Shown one piece after another: positions 33,134 through 41,292 of a DNA stretch of 64,000 nucleotides. Each line of letters opens with the position of its first letter. Positions within the stretch are counted from its first letter, which is position 1. This stretch comes from Mumia sp. Pv4-285 (GTDB lineage Bacteria > Actinomycetota > Actinomycetes > Propionibacteriales > Nocardioidaceae). Location: assembly GCF_041320275.1 (NCBI RefSeq), contig NZ_CP162023.1, positions 3,410,001-3,474,000 of the forward strand, read 5' to 3'. The translations under genes and the position numbers were made by a program. The notes beneath the pieces were generated by a model. The model was not told the origin of the DNA, did no database searches, and was given only the letters and a program-made list of their open reading frames with translations.

Positions 33134-33691
33134 TCAGAAGCGCGAGAACGGCTTCGGTGTCGCGTACCCGAAGGTGTCGCCCGCGCTGAACGCCTCGACA
33201 CCGAAGGTCGCATTCAGGGCGCCTGCGGCCGTGTCGGTCAGACGGAGCCGTACGACGCCGAGGTCGCGCCGGTCGGAGAGGCCGATCTTGAACAGGTCGG
33301 CACGTCCGACGTCCCCGATCGAGCCGGACACCTCACCACTGACCCGGAGCCGGCCGAGGTCGATGAAGAAGTTCTTCAGCGAGATCGTCGCCGCACCCGC
33401 CGTGAGGCTGATGCCACCGCTGTGCTTGATCCGCAGCTTGCCGAGCGAGTACCCGGTGATCGGGAACTTCGCGGCGAGCGTGTCCTTGTACGGGGCTGCC
33501 TTCGCGCCCTCGATCGGAGCCGGGGTGATGCCCGCGCCTGCCACCAGCGCGTACACGTCCGGAGCGACCACGACCTGCGTGTAGCCGGTCTTGTGGCGGG
33601 CGTGCGCCTCGGCTGGCGCCGTCCCTGCGGCGACGAGACCGAGTCCCGCGACGAGCGCGACGAACGCTCCGATGACCTTGGATCTCAGCAT
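33134..33691 (-). CDS. Secreted protein with paired GGI-like beta repeats, unknown function
   Basis: This 185-residue protein starts with a signal peptide (LRSKVIGAFVALVAGLGLVAAGTAPAEA in pieces). The mature part contains GYTQVVVAPDVYALVAGAGI, FPITGYSLGKLRIKHSGGIS and LKNFFIDLGRLRVSGEVSGS. That PITG..x.x.I.HSGGIxL pattern recurs in actinobacterial secreted proteins, some annotated HtaA-like, but the function is not established. GAGAGGTGG precedes the ATG. A GCATCC-N17-GGAAGT promoter candidate lies upstream, matching the one of the first sigma/anti-sigma operon. Confidence 0.72.
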   Translation of the reverse strand: MLRSKVIGAFVALVAGLGLVAAGTAPAEAHARHKTGYTQVVVAPDVYALVAGAGITPAPIEGAKAAPYKDTLAAKFPITGYSLGKLRIKHSGGISLTAGAATISLKNFFIDLGRLRVSGEVSGSIGDVGRADLFKIGLSDRRDLGVVRLRLTDTAAGALNATFGVEAFSAGDTFGYATPKPFSRF

Positions 33692-33739
33692 GAGTCCACC
33701 TCTCGATCGGGTGTACCGGACGAACCGGTCCTTGTGAGT

Positions 33740-33768
33740 ACTTCCGCTGGGCTCCGGTGTTTGGATGC
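33740..33768 (-). promoter_or_regulatory. Putative ECF (SigK-like) promoter of the secreted-protein gene
   Basis: On the minus strand GCATCC (33763-33768) and GGAAGT (33740-33745) are 17 bases apart, the same spacing as at 7978-8006. It sits between the secreted protein and the divergent second sigma factor. The -35 region (GGATGCATC) is itself palindromic, so either direction could use it. Confidence 0.4.
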
Positions 33769-33829
33769 ATCGTTCTGAAAGGCGGATTCTGGTCTGGAAG
33801 ACTCGACGCACCGAGATCTGGAGACCATC

Positions 33830-34417
33830 GTGAGACGTGCCCGCTTCTCGGCCCGCTCTCCCGGTGCCGAGCAACCCGAAGCCGTTGCCGCTCTCGGCGA
33901 GCGGTTCCGCGGTGGGGACGACGCGGCGCTCGAGGAGGCGTACGCCCGGTGGTCGGCGCTCGTCCACACGCTCGCCCTCCGCGCCACCGACCACGCGTCG
34001 GCCGACGACATCACTCAGCAGGTGTTCGTCGAGGCGTGGCGGGGACGCGTCCGGTTCGATCCCACCCAGCGTCCCCTGCCGGCGTGGCTCGTGGGGATCG
34101 CTCGTCACGTGATCGCCGACCATCGTGCGCGCCAGTCGCGCGACGCCCGCCTCACCGCACGGGTCGGCAACGACGCCGACCCGCTCACGGACACGGCGCG
34201 GACCGAAGCGGTCATCGACTCCGTCGTCATCGCGCAGGGCCTGTCCCAGGTCGACCAGCCGCGCCGCACTATCCTCGAGCTGGCGTTCATGTCGGACCTG
34301 ACGCACACGCAGATCTCCGAGCAGCTCCGCCTCCCGCTGGGGACCGTGAAGAGCCACATCCGCCGTGGCCTGATCCAGCTGCGCGACTTCGTGGAGGTGA
34401 CCGATGAGCCATCCTGA
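33830..34417 (+). CDS. ECF sigma factor, SigK-like (second pair)
   Basis: This 195-residue protein has region 2 (YARWSALVHTLALRATDHASADD, AWLVGIARHVIADH) and region 4 (VDQPRRTILELAFMSDLTHTQI, LPLGTVKSHIRRGLIQLRDF). The GTG start follows CTGGAG by about 7 bases. It overlaps the anti-sigma gene by 14 bases. It is divergent from a secreted protein whose promoter looks SigK-type, so the secreted protein may be its own regulon member. It differs enough from the 7417-7971 sigma factor that they are probably distinct circuits. Confidence 0.87.
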   Translation: MRRARFSARSPGAEQPEAVAALGERFRGGDDAALEEAYARWSALVHTLALRATDHASADDITQQVFVEAWRGRVRFDPTQRPLPAWLVGIARHVIADHRARQSRDARLTARVGNDADPLTDTARTEAVIDSVVIAQGLSQVDQPRRTILELAFMSDLTHTQISEQLRLPLGTVKSHIRRGLIQLRDFVEVTDEPS

Positions 34418-35135
34418 CGAAGAGCTACGCGCCGCCTACGCGATGGGTGACCCGGTCGACGACGACACGAGCCGCCACATCGAGGAGTGCGACGAGTGCA
34501 GCGGGGACGTCGCAGAGTTGGCTCGGACGCTGCGTGCCGCAGACCTCCTGACCGCTGACCGGCCGCCGCTCGTCAGTCCGCCGCCGGAGGTGTGGACGAG
34601 GATCCAGAGTGCGGTCGCCGAGCCCGCGCCCGGGGCCTCACCGCCAGGGACGGTCGTGCCGTTCGAGCACCGCTCACGCCGGCGTGAGGTGGCTATCCGG
34701 GTCACCGCGTTCGTCGCAGGCGTCGCTGCTGCGGTGGTCGGGATGCTCCTCGTCGTCGACCGCGGCGAGGATCCGTCCGACGGGCGTGACGACGGCTCGG
34801 TGGTCGCGAGCGGCGACCTCATCCCGCTCGAGGGGCAGTCGGCGCAGGGGACGGCGACGGTCGTCGACGACGGTGGCACACGTCGTGTCACGATCGACCT
34901 CGCCGACACCGGGTCGCCCGGGTCCGGTTTCTTCCAGGCCTGGCTCCTCGACCCGACCACGAACGGCATGATCGCCCTCGGCGTCATGGACCAGGACTCT
35001 GAGACGTTCGCCGTCCCGTCGGGCGTGGACCTCGCCGCGTACGACTCGGTGGACATCTCGCTCGAACCGTTCGACGGCGACCCCGCGCACTCGGCGACCA
35101 GCGTCGCCCGAGGCCGCCTCGCCGCCGACGGCTAG
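34404..35135 (+). CDS. Anti-sigma factor, RskA-like (second pair)
   Basis: This 243-residue membrane protein has the zinc anti-sigma motif RHIEECDECSGDV (His-x3-Cys-x2-Cys) near residue 25-33, one helix at about 97-118 and an RskA-like outer domain (FFQAWLLDPTTNGMIALGVMDQD, VDISLEPFDGDPAHSATSVARG). The same outer-domain ending appears in the first pair, so the two are paralogues. Same length, 243 residues. It presumably holds the second sigma factor at the membrane. Confidence 0.88.
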   Translation: MSHPDEELRAAYAMGDPVDDDTSRHIEECDECSGDVAELARTLRAADLLTADRPPLVSPPPEVWTRIQSAVAEPAPGASPPGTVVPFEHRSRRREVAIRVTAFVAGVAAAVVGMLLVVDRGEDPSDGRDDGSVVASGDLIPLEGQSAQGTATVVDDGGTRRVTIDLADTGSPGSGFFQAWLLDPTTNGMIALGVMDQDSETFAVPSGVDLAAYDSVDISLEPFDGDPAHSATSVARGRLAADG

Positions 35136-35157
35136 CAGGACGGAGTAGGGAGAGACC

Positions 35158-35451
35158 ATGTCTGGTGGTGACTGGAAGGACATGTTCAACGCAGCCTGCA
35201 AGGGCGACGTCGAGCTGGTCCGGTTCCACATCGACCAAGGAGTCGACGTCGACTACGCGCACCCCGAGTTCCAGTCGACCGCTCTGGTCGCCTGCATCCT
35301 CGACGGTCAGGAGGACGTCGCGAACCTTCTCCTCGACCACGGCGCCAACCCTCGCCTCGCCTCGGTGTTCGACGAGTGCACGCCGGTCGAGGCGGCACGG
35401 CAGGCGGGACTCGGCGCACTCGAGGTCAGGCTCCGGTCGCTCGGCGGGTGA
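35158..35451 (+). CDS. Small ankyrin-repeat protein
   Basis: This 97-residue protein has two ankyrin-like units: MFNAACKGDVELVRFHIDQGVDVDYAHPEF and ALVACILDGQEDVANLLLDHGANP, in pieces. The signature GD.xLV..x.xDxGxxV..x is clear. Such short ankyrin proteins act as binding modules. The ATG follows GGAGAGACC. It starts 23 bases after the anti-sigma stop, so they may share a transcript. Partner unknown. Confidence 0.78.
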   Translation: MSGGDWKDMFNAACKGDVELVRFHIDQGVDVDYAHPEFQSTALVACILDGQEDVANLLLDHGANPRLASVFDECTPVEAARQAGLGALEVRLRSLGG

Positions 35452-35915
35452 CCATCAGGTGGTGCGCTCGTCGACCGCGGCGAGGACCTGCAGGCGCTCG
35501 AGCAGCTGCTCGCGCTGCGCCGACCGCGAGCTCGACCCGCTCGGAGACCACCCCGGGTCTACGCGTCGTCCGGCTCGCCGTTCGAGGCTGTGCGCGGCAC
35601 TCCCCGCAGCGTCGGCAACGGCCCCCCGTCCGACGTGAACGGTCCCAGCAGCGCGAACCTCCTCCACGCGCGCTGTCAGACGGCTACTAGCAACTCCCCT
35701 TGTCACTCCGCGTCACAGCGTTCTACACTCCGTTACCAGCCAGTAACGTCGCCGCCGCACTGAGGCGAGGACGTGGCCGCCCGCATGGAGGGACCCAGGG
35801 AGCGGGCCGGTCCGGACAGCTGCGCCGTCGCCTGCCACCGCGGGTGCACGCACTCCGACACACCCTGGACGACCCGGCTCGCGGGACGTCCACGAACCAC
35901 AGGAGTGAGTCACTC
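35452..35915. other. 464-base region before the lipase gene
   Basis: No convincing gene is visible. Minus-strand pieces such as REQLLERLQVLAAVDERTT (ending near 35455) and a different frame reading GPFTSDGGPLPTLRGVPRT look coding-like but are separated by a stop, which suggests a decayed gene or chance. The right half carries an inverted repeat at 35731-35748 and must hold the lipase promoter. Confidence 0.3.
35731..35748. promoter_or_regulatory. Inverted repeat CGTTAC-N6-GTAACG upstream of the lipase
   Basis: Two exact 6-base arms around CAGCCA, about 170 bases before the lipase start. The geometry suits a TetR- or GntR-type repressor. The binding protein is not identified. Confidence 0.45.
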
Positions 35916-37259
35916 GTGAAGCAGCTGCGCATCGCATGCCTGGCCGCGGTCTTGTCCGCCCTCGCCTTCGTCGGCATCCAGGCGGTCCCCGCCTCAGCCG
36001 CCGACGGCGACCAGGTCGTCTCCCGAGGCGTCAAGATCCCGACCTTCTACAACCCGCCCGCCACGCTGCCCGCAGCCAACGGCGCGCTCGTCCGCACCGA
36101 ACCGCTCCAGCTCGGCCTCCGCCTGCCGGGCCTCGACGGGCGCCAGCTCCCCGGCACCGCGACGCGCCTGATGTACAAGTCCACCGACACGCACGGGCAG
36201 CCGGTGGCTGTGACCGCCGCATATATCGAGCCAGCGGCACGGTGGACCGGCAACGGGCCGCGACCGCTCGTCGTCCTGGCCCCCGGGACGATGGGCCAGG
36301 GCGACCAGTGCGCCGCGTCGCTCGCCCTCGAGAACCCGCTGACGTTGGGACTCAGCGACGGCATCACCGTGTCGGTGGGCTACGAGAACCTCGCCGCGTA
36401 CCGGCTGCTCGCCCGCGGCATCGCCGTGACCGTCACCGACTACGCCGGTCTCGGGACGACCGACCGCGTCCACACCTACGTGAACAGACTGGACGAGGCT
36501 CACGCCGTCCTCGACGCCGTCCGCGCGACGCGGGCCCTGCCGAACACGTCGATCACCAGCGGGTCGCCGGTCGGACTGTACGGCTACAGCCAGGGCGGCG
36601 GCGCGACCGGCGCGGCGGCCGAGCTCCAGCCCACCTACGCCCCGGAGCTCACGCTCGCCGGCGCGTACGTCGGGGCTCCGCCGGCCGACCTGGCGCGCAC
36701 ACTGCCGGGCATCGACGGGAGCGCCCTCGCGGCCGCTGCCGGATGGACCGTCAACGGTCTCGCGCACACCTACCCCGAGCTGCGTCCGCTGGTCGACGCC
36801 TACACCAACGACAAGGGCCGCGCCGCCCTGGCCGACATCGCCACGACGTGCGTCGGTGACGGGATCCTGAGCTACCCGTTCGCGAGGACGAAGGACTGGA
36901 CGAAGCAGGGCATCTCCCTCAGCGAGGTCGTCGCGCGCGAGCCCGTCATCAAGGCGGCGGTCGACGCGCAGCGCATCGGACGACTCAAGCCCGCCACCCC
37001 GGTCCGGGTGGCCACCGGCATCGCCGACGACACCGTTCCCCACGGCCAGGCGCGCCAGCTCGCCGTCGACTGGTGCAAGAAGGGCGCCAACGTCACGTAC
37101 CACCCGATCTATCTGCCGAACCTGGGCGACAAGGTCGTGCTCACGAACCACTTCCTCCCGCTGATCGAAGACCAGGGCTCGGCGCTCGACTGGCTCGAGG
37201 ACCGGCTCGCCGGCCGGTGGACGCTCTCCAACTGCTGGAGGGTCCCGGTCATGCCGTGA
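35916..37259 (+). CDS. Secreted lipase (secretory lipase family)
   Basis: This 447-residue protein has a signal peptide (VKQLRIACLAAVLSALAFVG, cut near ASAADG). The alpha/beta hydrolase core has PRPLVVLAPGTMGQGDQCA, the nucleophile elbow LYGYSQGGGATGAAAEL, a TPVRVATGIADDTVPHGQ segment with the Asp, and LTNHFLPLIE near the His. This is the LIP (secretory triacylglycerol lipase) family seen in actinobacteria and Candida. It hydrolyses long- or medium-chain acylglycerols outside the cell. GTG 35916 is used because it opens the signal peptide and follows AGGAG. A strong hairpin follows. Confidence 0.85.
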   Translation: MKQLRIACLAAVLSALAFVGIQAVPASAADGDQVVSRGVKIPTFYNPPATLPAANGALVRTEPLQLGLRLPGLDGRQLPGTATRLMYKSTDTHGQPVAVTAAYIEPAARWTGNGPRPLVVLAPGTMGQGDQCAASLALENPLTLGLSDGITVSVGYENLAAYRLLARGIAVTVTDYAGLGTTDRVHTYVNRLDEAHAVLDAVRATRALPNTSITSGSPVGLYGYSQGGGATGAAAELQPTYAPELTLAGAYVGAPPADLARTLPGIDGSALAAAAGWTVNGLAHTYPELRPLVDAYTNDKGRAALADIATTCVGDGILSYPFARTKDWTKQGISLSEVVAREPVIKAAVDAQRIGRLKPATPVRVATGIADDTVPHGQARQLAVDWCKKGANVTYHPIYLPNLGDKVVLTNHFLPLIEDQGSALDWLEDRLAGRWTLSNCWRVPVMP

Positions 37260-37278
37260 CCTGACACGGCACAAGCCG

Positions 37279-37320
37279 ACGACGCCCCTGCGCAGCACCC
37301 CCTTGGCGCAGGGGCGTCGT
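37279..37320. terminator. Perfect 15-bp hairpin terminator after the lipase
   Basis: ACGACGCCCCTGCGC (37279-37293) and its exact complement (37306-37320) flank a 12-base loop. It starts 20 bases after the stop and separates the lipase from ohrR. No T-tract. Confidence 0.75.
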
Positions 37321-37337
37321 TGCGTCCGACGAATTTA

Positions 37338-37368
37338 AGTTGTGCACAACTGAATTGCGCGCTATACA
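37338..37368 (+). promoter_or_regulatory. ohrR operator and promoter
   Basis: AGTTGTGCACAACT (37338-37351) is a perfect 14-base palindrome covering a -35 element TTGTGC (37340-37345). A -10 TATACA (37363-37368) is 17 bases away and ends 7 bases before the ATG at 37375, so the transcript could be leaderless. This is a typical self-repression layout for OhrR. Confidence 0.7.
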
Positions 37369-37374
37369 TGGCTC

Positions 37375-37851
37375 ATGGCCATGCCGACCATCGACCAGCA
37401 GCTGTGCTTCGCGCTCTACTCCGCGTCCCGCGCAATGACCGCGTCGTACCGTCCGCTGCTCGACGGACTCGGGCTCACGTACCCGCAGTACCTCGTGATG
37501 CTCGTGATGTGGGAGGACGAGCGCCTGACCGTCGGTCACCTCGGCGCACGTCTCCATCTCGACAGCGGCACCCTGTCGCCGCTCCTCAAACGGCTGGAGT
37601 CCCGCGGCCTCGTCGCGCGCGAGCGTTCGGCCGAGGACGAGCGCGTGGTCGAGGTCGCCCTGACGCCGGAGGGGCGCTCTCTCCAGGAGCTCGCCCGCGA
37701 CGTTCCCCGGCAGGCGTTCTCCGCCACAGGCCTGAGCCTGAGCGACTCGGCCGACCTCCTCCAGGCGGTCCACCAGCTCACCCGATCCCTCGAAGAGTCC
37801 CGACACCACTCGTCCCCAGACGAGCTGTCCCGACGAAAGGACATCCCATGA
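37375..37851 (+). CDS. ohrR: Organic hydroperoxide resistance regulator, MarR family
   Basis: This 158-residue MarR protein starts [37 protein letters not shown] in pieces, with the reactive Cys near residue 11 as in OhrR. The winged helix includes [21 protein letters not shown], and the wing [18 protein letters not shown]. In the reduced state it represses ohr; Cys oxidation by organic peroxide releases it. The stop overlaps the ohr start (ATGA). The palindromic operator sits just upstream. Confidence 0.9.
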   Translation: MAMPTIDQQLCFALYSASRAMTASYRPLLDGLGLTYPQYLVMLVMWEDERLTVGHLGARLHLDSGTLSPLLKRLESRGLVARERSAEDERVVEVALTPEGRSLQELARDVPRQAFSATGLSLSDSADLLQAVHQLTRSLEESRHHSSPDELSRRKDIP

Positions 37852-38270
37852 CCCCCCTCTACACCGCCGAAGCCCTCGCGACCGGAGACGGCCGGAACGG
37901 CTACGGCCGCTCCTCCGACGGCCGCGTCGAGGTGGATCTCGCGATCCCCAAGGAGATGGGCGGCAGCGGCGACGGGACGAACCCCGAGCAGCTGTTCGCG
38001 ATCGGCTACGCCGCGTGCTTCCACTCCGCCCTGCGGCTGGTGGCCGGCCAGGCGAAGGTCGACGTCGCCGACTCGACCGTAGGCGCTCGCGTGTCGCTCG
38101 GTCCGGGCGAAGGCGGCGGCTACGGCCTGGCCGTCGAGCTCGAGATCACGCTTCCGCACGTCGACCAGGCGACGGCCGAGAAGCTCGCCGAGAAGGCTCA
38201 CGAGGTCTGCCCGTACTCCAACGCCACCCGCGGCAACATCGAGGTCACGCTCGTCGTGACCGACGACTGA
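37848..38270 (+). CDS. ohr: Organic hydroperoxide resistance protein
   Basis: This 140-residue OsmC-fold peroxidase has TNPEQLFAIGYAACFHSALR, the peroxidatic Cys in AACFHSAL, and the resolving Cys in HEVCPYSNATRGNIEV. It reduces organic hydroperoxides to alcohols using dithiols such as lipoylated proteins. It starts inside the ohrR stop codon and is controlled by it. Confidence 0.92.
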   Translation: MTPLYTAEALATGDGRNGYGRSSDGRVEVDLAIPKEMGGSGDGTNPEQLFAIGYAACFHSALRLVAGQAKVDVADSTVGARVSLGPGEGGGYGLAVELEITLPHVDQATAEKLAEKAHEVCPYSNATRGNIEVTLVVTDD

Positions 38271-38343
38271 CGGCCTCCGCGGCTCGTCGTACGAGGTGCC
38301 GGCCCACAACCACAGTGCGGGCCGGCGCCTCCGACGCTAGCGT

Positions 38344-39834
38344 GTGCCCGTGACGACGGATGCAACGACCGCGAAGGCAGGGGGCGTGCTTGCGGCGACG
38401 TGCCTGTCCACGCTCGTCGTGAACGCCAACACGTCGGCCGTGAGCATCCTGCTCCCGGCGATCAGCGAGGACACCGGCACGTCGGTCGACACCCTGCAGT
38501 GGGCGGTGACCGGCTACTCGCTCGTCGGTGCCGCGGTGATCGTGACGTCGGGAGCGCTCGGCGACGTCTTCGGCCGCAAGCGGGTCTTCCAGCTCGGCCT
38601 CCTGCTCTTCGTCGCGTCGTGCATCCTGATCGCACTCGCGAACACCGGCGAGATGGTCATCATCGGCCGGCTCATCCAGGGCGCGGCCGGGGCCACGATC
38701 CTCGCCTGCGGGCTCAGCCTCCTGTCGGTCGCCAACGAGGGCGAGGCCCAGCTCCGTGCCGTGTCCCTGTGGGGCGCGGCTGCCGCCGTCGGCGCGGCCG
38801 CAGGACCTCTCGTCGGTGGCGTGCTCGTCGACCTGACCGGGTGGCAGGGTCTGTTCTGGATCGACGCCGGCATCGCGGTCGCCTGCATGCTGATGACGTT
38901 CGCGAACGTCGCCGAGTCGAGAGACGAGACACGTTCTCGCTCGATCGACTACGGCGGAGCCGTCCTCGTCGCGCTCACGCTCAGCCCGATCCTGCTCGCG
39001 ACCAGCAAGGGCAGCGACTGGGGATGGTTCAGCGTCGCCACGATCGGGTGCGTCGTGGTCGCGGTGCTCGCCGGCTTCGCGTTCGTCGCCGTCGAGAAGC
39101 GGGTCAGCGTGCCGCTCCTCGACCTGGCGCTCCTGCGCAACCGCACCCTCGTCGGCGCGACGATCGCCATCCTCATCGGCGCCGGCACGATCAACGCGCT
39201 GATGTATCTGCTCAGCCTCTACTTCCAGAACCCCGATGCCTTGGGCTTCACTCCGTTGGAGGCCGGGCTCGCGACGCTCCCCGCGACGGTCGGGCTCGTC
39301 CTCGTCGCGCCGCTCGTTCCCCGGCTCGCGCGGAAGTTCGGCGGACGGCAGGTCGTGGCACTCGGCTTCCTCGTGACCGCGATCGGGTTCGCCGTCGTCG
39401 GGCTGACCCAGTCGGACTGGCGCTACCTCGCGTTCCTGCTGCCGTTGATCGCCATCGCCGTCGGCATGGGTCTGTCGAACGGCCCGGCGTCGTCCGCAGC
39501 GACGGCCTGCGTCGACGCCGACGACGTGGGTGCGGCATCCGGCGTCTCCAACATGGCCCGCTACGTCGGTGCCGCCGTGGCGACCGCCGTCGCGGCGACG
39601 GTCAACGCGTCGGTGATCTCGAACCGGCTCGACGACGGTGCGACCGACGGCGAGGCGCTCGCCGGAGGGCTGGCTGCGGCGTCCTGGGTCATGGCCGCAG
39701 TCAGCGCGGCGGGGGTGCTTCTCGCGGTCCTGATGAAGCGCCACCGTGAGGCGCGCGGCACGCTCGACGACGCCGCCGCGTCAGCGGCCTCGCCGCTGCA
39801 CACGCTGCCCACGTCGGCGACCGCTCGCCGCTGA
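38344..39834 (+). CDS. DHA2-type MFS drug transporter
   Basis: This 496-residue protein has about 14 helices. Motif regions include LQWAVTGYSLVGAAVIVTSGALGDVFGRKRVF (motif A with DVFGRKR), GRLIQGAAGATILACG and GAAAAVGAAAGPLVGGVLVD (motif C). The C-terminal half repeats at SSAATACVDADDVGAASGVSNMARYVGAA. It should export toxic hydrophobic compounds with proton antiport. GTG 38344 or 38350 may serve as start. It follows ohr by 73 bases and may be part of its stress response, but has its own start region. Confidence 0.85.
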   Translation: MPVTTDATTAKAGGVLAATCLSTLVVNANTSAVSILLPAISEDTGTSVDTLQWAVTGYSLVGAAVIVTSGALGDVFGRKRVFQLGLLLFVASCILIALANTGEMVIIGRLIQGAAGATILACGLSLLSVANEGEAQLRAVSLWGAAAAVGAAAGPLVGGVLVDLTGWQGLFWIDAGIAVACMLMTFANVAESRDETRSRSIDYGGAVLVALTLSPILLATSKGSDWGWFSVATIGCVVVAVLAGFAFVAVEKRVSVPLLDLALLRNRTLVGATIAILIGAGTINALMYLLSLYFQNPDALGFTPLEAGLATLPATVGLVLVAPLVPRLARKFGGRQVVALGFLVTAIGFAVVGLTQSDWRYLAFLLPLIAIAVGMGLSNGPASSAATACVDADDVGAASGVSNMARYVGAAVATAVAATVNASVISNRLDDGATDGEALAGGLAAASWVMAAVSAAGVLLAVLMKRHREARGTLDDAAASAASPLHTLPTSATARR

Positions 39835-39847
39835 CCGCCCTGCGACG

Positions 39848-40789
39848 TCAGCGCGGGACGACGGCTTCTCGCAGACGTCGAGCAGCCTGCGGATCGTGGG
39901 TGGGGACGACGGTCACGCGATCCTTGACGGCATGGAGCCGGTGCAGCGTCCGAAAGGTCTCGCCCCGGTCCTCATCGGCAAGTCCACCGGGGAAGGCGGA
40001 CTTCTGTCGGAGATCTTCGACCTGCAGGCCGTGCCACGCCGCGTCACCGGCGAGCAGCACCCACCCTCCGTCGGTGTGGAGGAGGACCCCGACGCTTCCT
40101 GGCGTGTGGCCCGCGAGATCGACGAGCACCACTGAGCCGTCGCCGAAGAGGTCGTGGCTCGCGGTGAACGTGAGGACGGGCGGGCCGTCGAGGTCGTACG
40201 CGACGGTGGGACGCCCCCGCAGCGCGTCCCGCACGCCTCCGACCGGCGCGACGCGACCGCCCATCACCCAGTCGCGCTCGCGCGCATGCAGGTGGACAGG
40301 GAGGTCGGGAAGGTCGAGCAGGCCGCACACGTGGTCCCAGTGCGCATGGGTCGGCAGGGCGAAGTCGAGCATCGGCGCCGGGTCGAGCTCACCAAGTGCC
40401 GTGACGGTCGGCACGGTACGGCCCGGCGGGCTCATCACAGCTCGGAGGACTGCCGGCAGCTGCGCGACGGCGCGACGCTCGGCGTCGAGGCACAGGCTCG
40501 GGTCGACCAGGAACGTGGCCTCCGGGTGGGTGACCACGAAGGACTGGAGGGCGTTGGGGATGTGCCGCGGGTTCCGGCGACCCTCCACGATCATCGCGGT
40601 CGGGACCGGCCGGGAGACCTGCCGCAGCGGCGTGATCGTGACGGTCCGAGTCGCAGGCGGGAGACCCGCGTCGGTCAGGCTGCGAAGGAACCGCTCGTCA
40701 CGAGGGCGCGGACGCACCATGCCCGTCACGAGACCTGCGGCTGCTGCGCAGCATGCGGTGAAGCTGGGTGAGCGAACCTGATCGGACAC
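39848..40789 (-). CDS. MBL-fold metallohydrolase, MerR-linked
   Basis: This protein has about 313 residues if GTG 40789 is used, or 290 from ATG 40720. It has the zinc motif LPTHAHWDHVCGLLDLPD, VDLAGHTPGSVGVLLH, LAGDAAWHGLQVEDL and PTHDPQAARRL. It is divergent from a MerR gene. Related proteins act as lactonases, quorum-quenching enzymes or general hydrolases. The near-N-terminal FTACCAAAAGL region before ATG 40720 lacks a match, so the shorter start is also plausible. Confidence 0.78.
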   Translation of the reverse strand: MSDQVRSPSFTACCAAAAGLVTGMVRPRPRDERFLRSLTDAGLPPATRTVTITPLRQVSRPVPTAMIVEGRRNPRHIPNALQSFVVTHPEATFLVDPSLCLDAERRAVAQLPAVLRAVMSPPGRTVPTVTALGELDPAPMLDFALPTHAHWDHVCGLLDLPDLPVHLHARERDWVMGGRVAPVGGVRDALRGRPTVAYDLDGPPVLTFTASHDLFGDGSVVLVDLAGHTPGSVGVLLHTDGGWVLLAGDAAWHGLQVEDLRQKSAFPGGLADEDRGETFRTLHRLHAVKDRVTVVPTHDPQAARRLREAVVPR

Positions 40790-40816
40790 CGGGGTGACCG
40801 CCTTCCGTCGTCGGGT

Positions 40817-40862
40817 TTGACCATCGATGCCGGGACGGTATAACTTCAGGTCGACCTGAAGT
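40817..40862 (+). promoter_or_regulatory. merR promoter with 20-base palindromic operator
   Basis: TTGACC (40817-40822) and TATAAC (40839-40844) are 16 bases apart. ACTTCAGGTCGACCTGAAGT (40843-40862) is a perfect palindrome starting inside the -10. A bound MerR protein there would repress its own promoter, unlike the usual MerR activator site between -35 and -10. AAAGGGG (40863-40869) is the ribosome site. Confidence 0.7.
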
Positions 40863-40875
40863 AAAGGGGTGGCCA

Positions 40876-41292
40876 ATGCCCGATACGGAGATGCGGGTCG
40901 GGGACGCTGCCGCCGTCCTCGGGATCGCCGCACACGTCCTGCGCCACTGGGAGGACGTCGGGCTGCTCCGCCCTCCGCGACTCCCCTCGGGCCATCGCGT
41001 CTACGACGGCCAGACGCTTGCTCAGGCGCGGATGATCCAGATCTGCCAGCGCGCCGGACTCTCGCTCGCGGAGGTCCGCGAGCTCGCCGCCGCGGAGCGG
41101 GCCGACCGGCTCGAGATCATCGCCGCCAAGCGCGCCAGCATCGCCGAGCAGGTCGCCGACCTCGAGCTCGCCGACCGGTTCCTCTCCCACGTCGTGACGT
41201 GCGCGCACCCCGTCGTGTCCGACTGCAACGAGTGCTCCGGGCTGGTGGCGCGAGCGCGACCGAGCAGCCTCAGCCGGGCGCGCCCCTCCTGA
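40876..41292 (+). CDS. MerR family transcriptional regulator
   Basis: This 138-residue protein starts MRVGDAAAVLGIAAHVLRHWEDVGLLRPPRLPSGHRVYDGQTL in pieces, the MerR winged helix-turn-helix. A coiled coil follows (ELAAAERADRLEIIAAKRASIAEQVADLELADRFL). It then has CAHPVVSDCNECSGL, three Cys that could sense metal, thiol or oxidant, in the general manner of SoxR-like or MerR-like members. It lacks the full SoxR iron-sulphur Cys pattern. Divergent from the MBL gene; the palindrome lies between. Confidence 0.86.
   Translation: MPDTEMRVGDAAAVLGIAAHVLRHWEDVGLLRPPRLPSGHRVYDGQTLAQARMIQICQRAGLSLAEVRELAAAERADRLEIIAAKRASIAEQVADLELADRFLSHVVTCAHPVVSDCNECSGLVARARPSSLSRARPS

Noticed and set aside
35455-35706. 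An 83-residue minus-strand gene
   Set aside because: Only the tail looks coding and no family is recognised; it was left as a possible decayed region.
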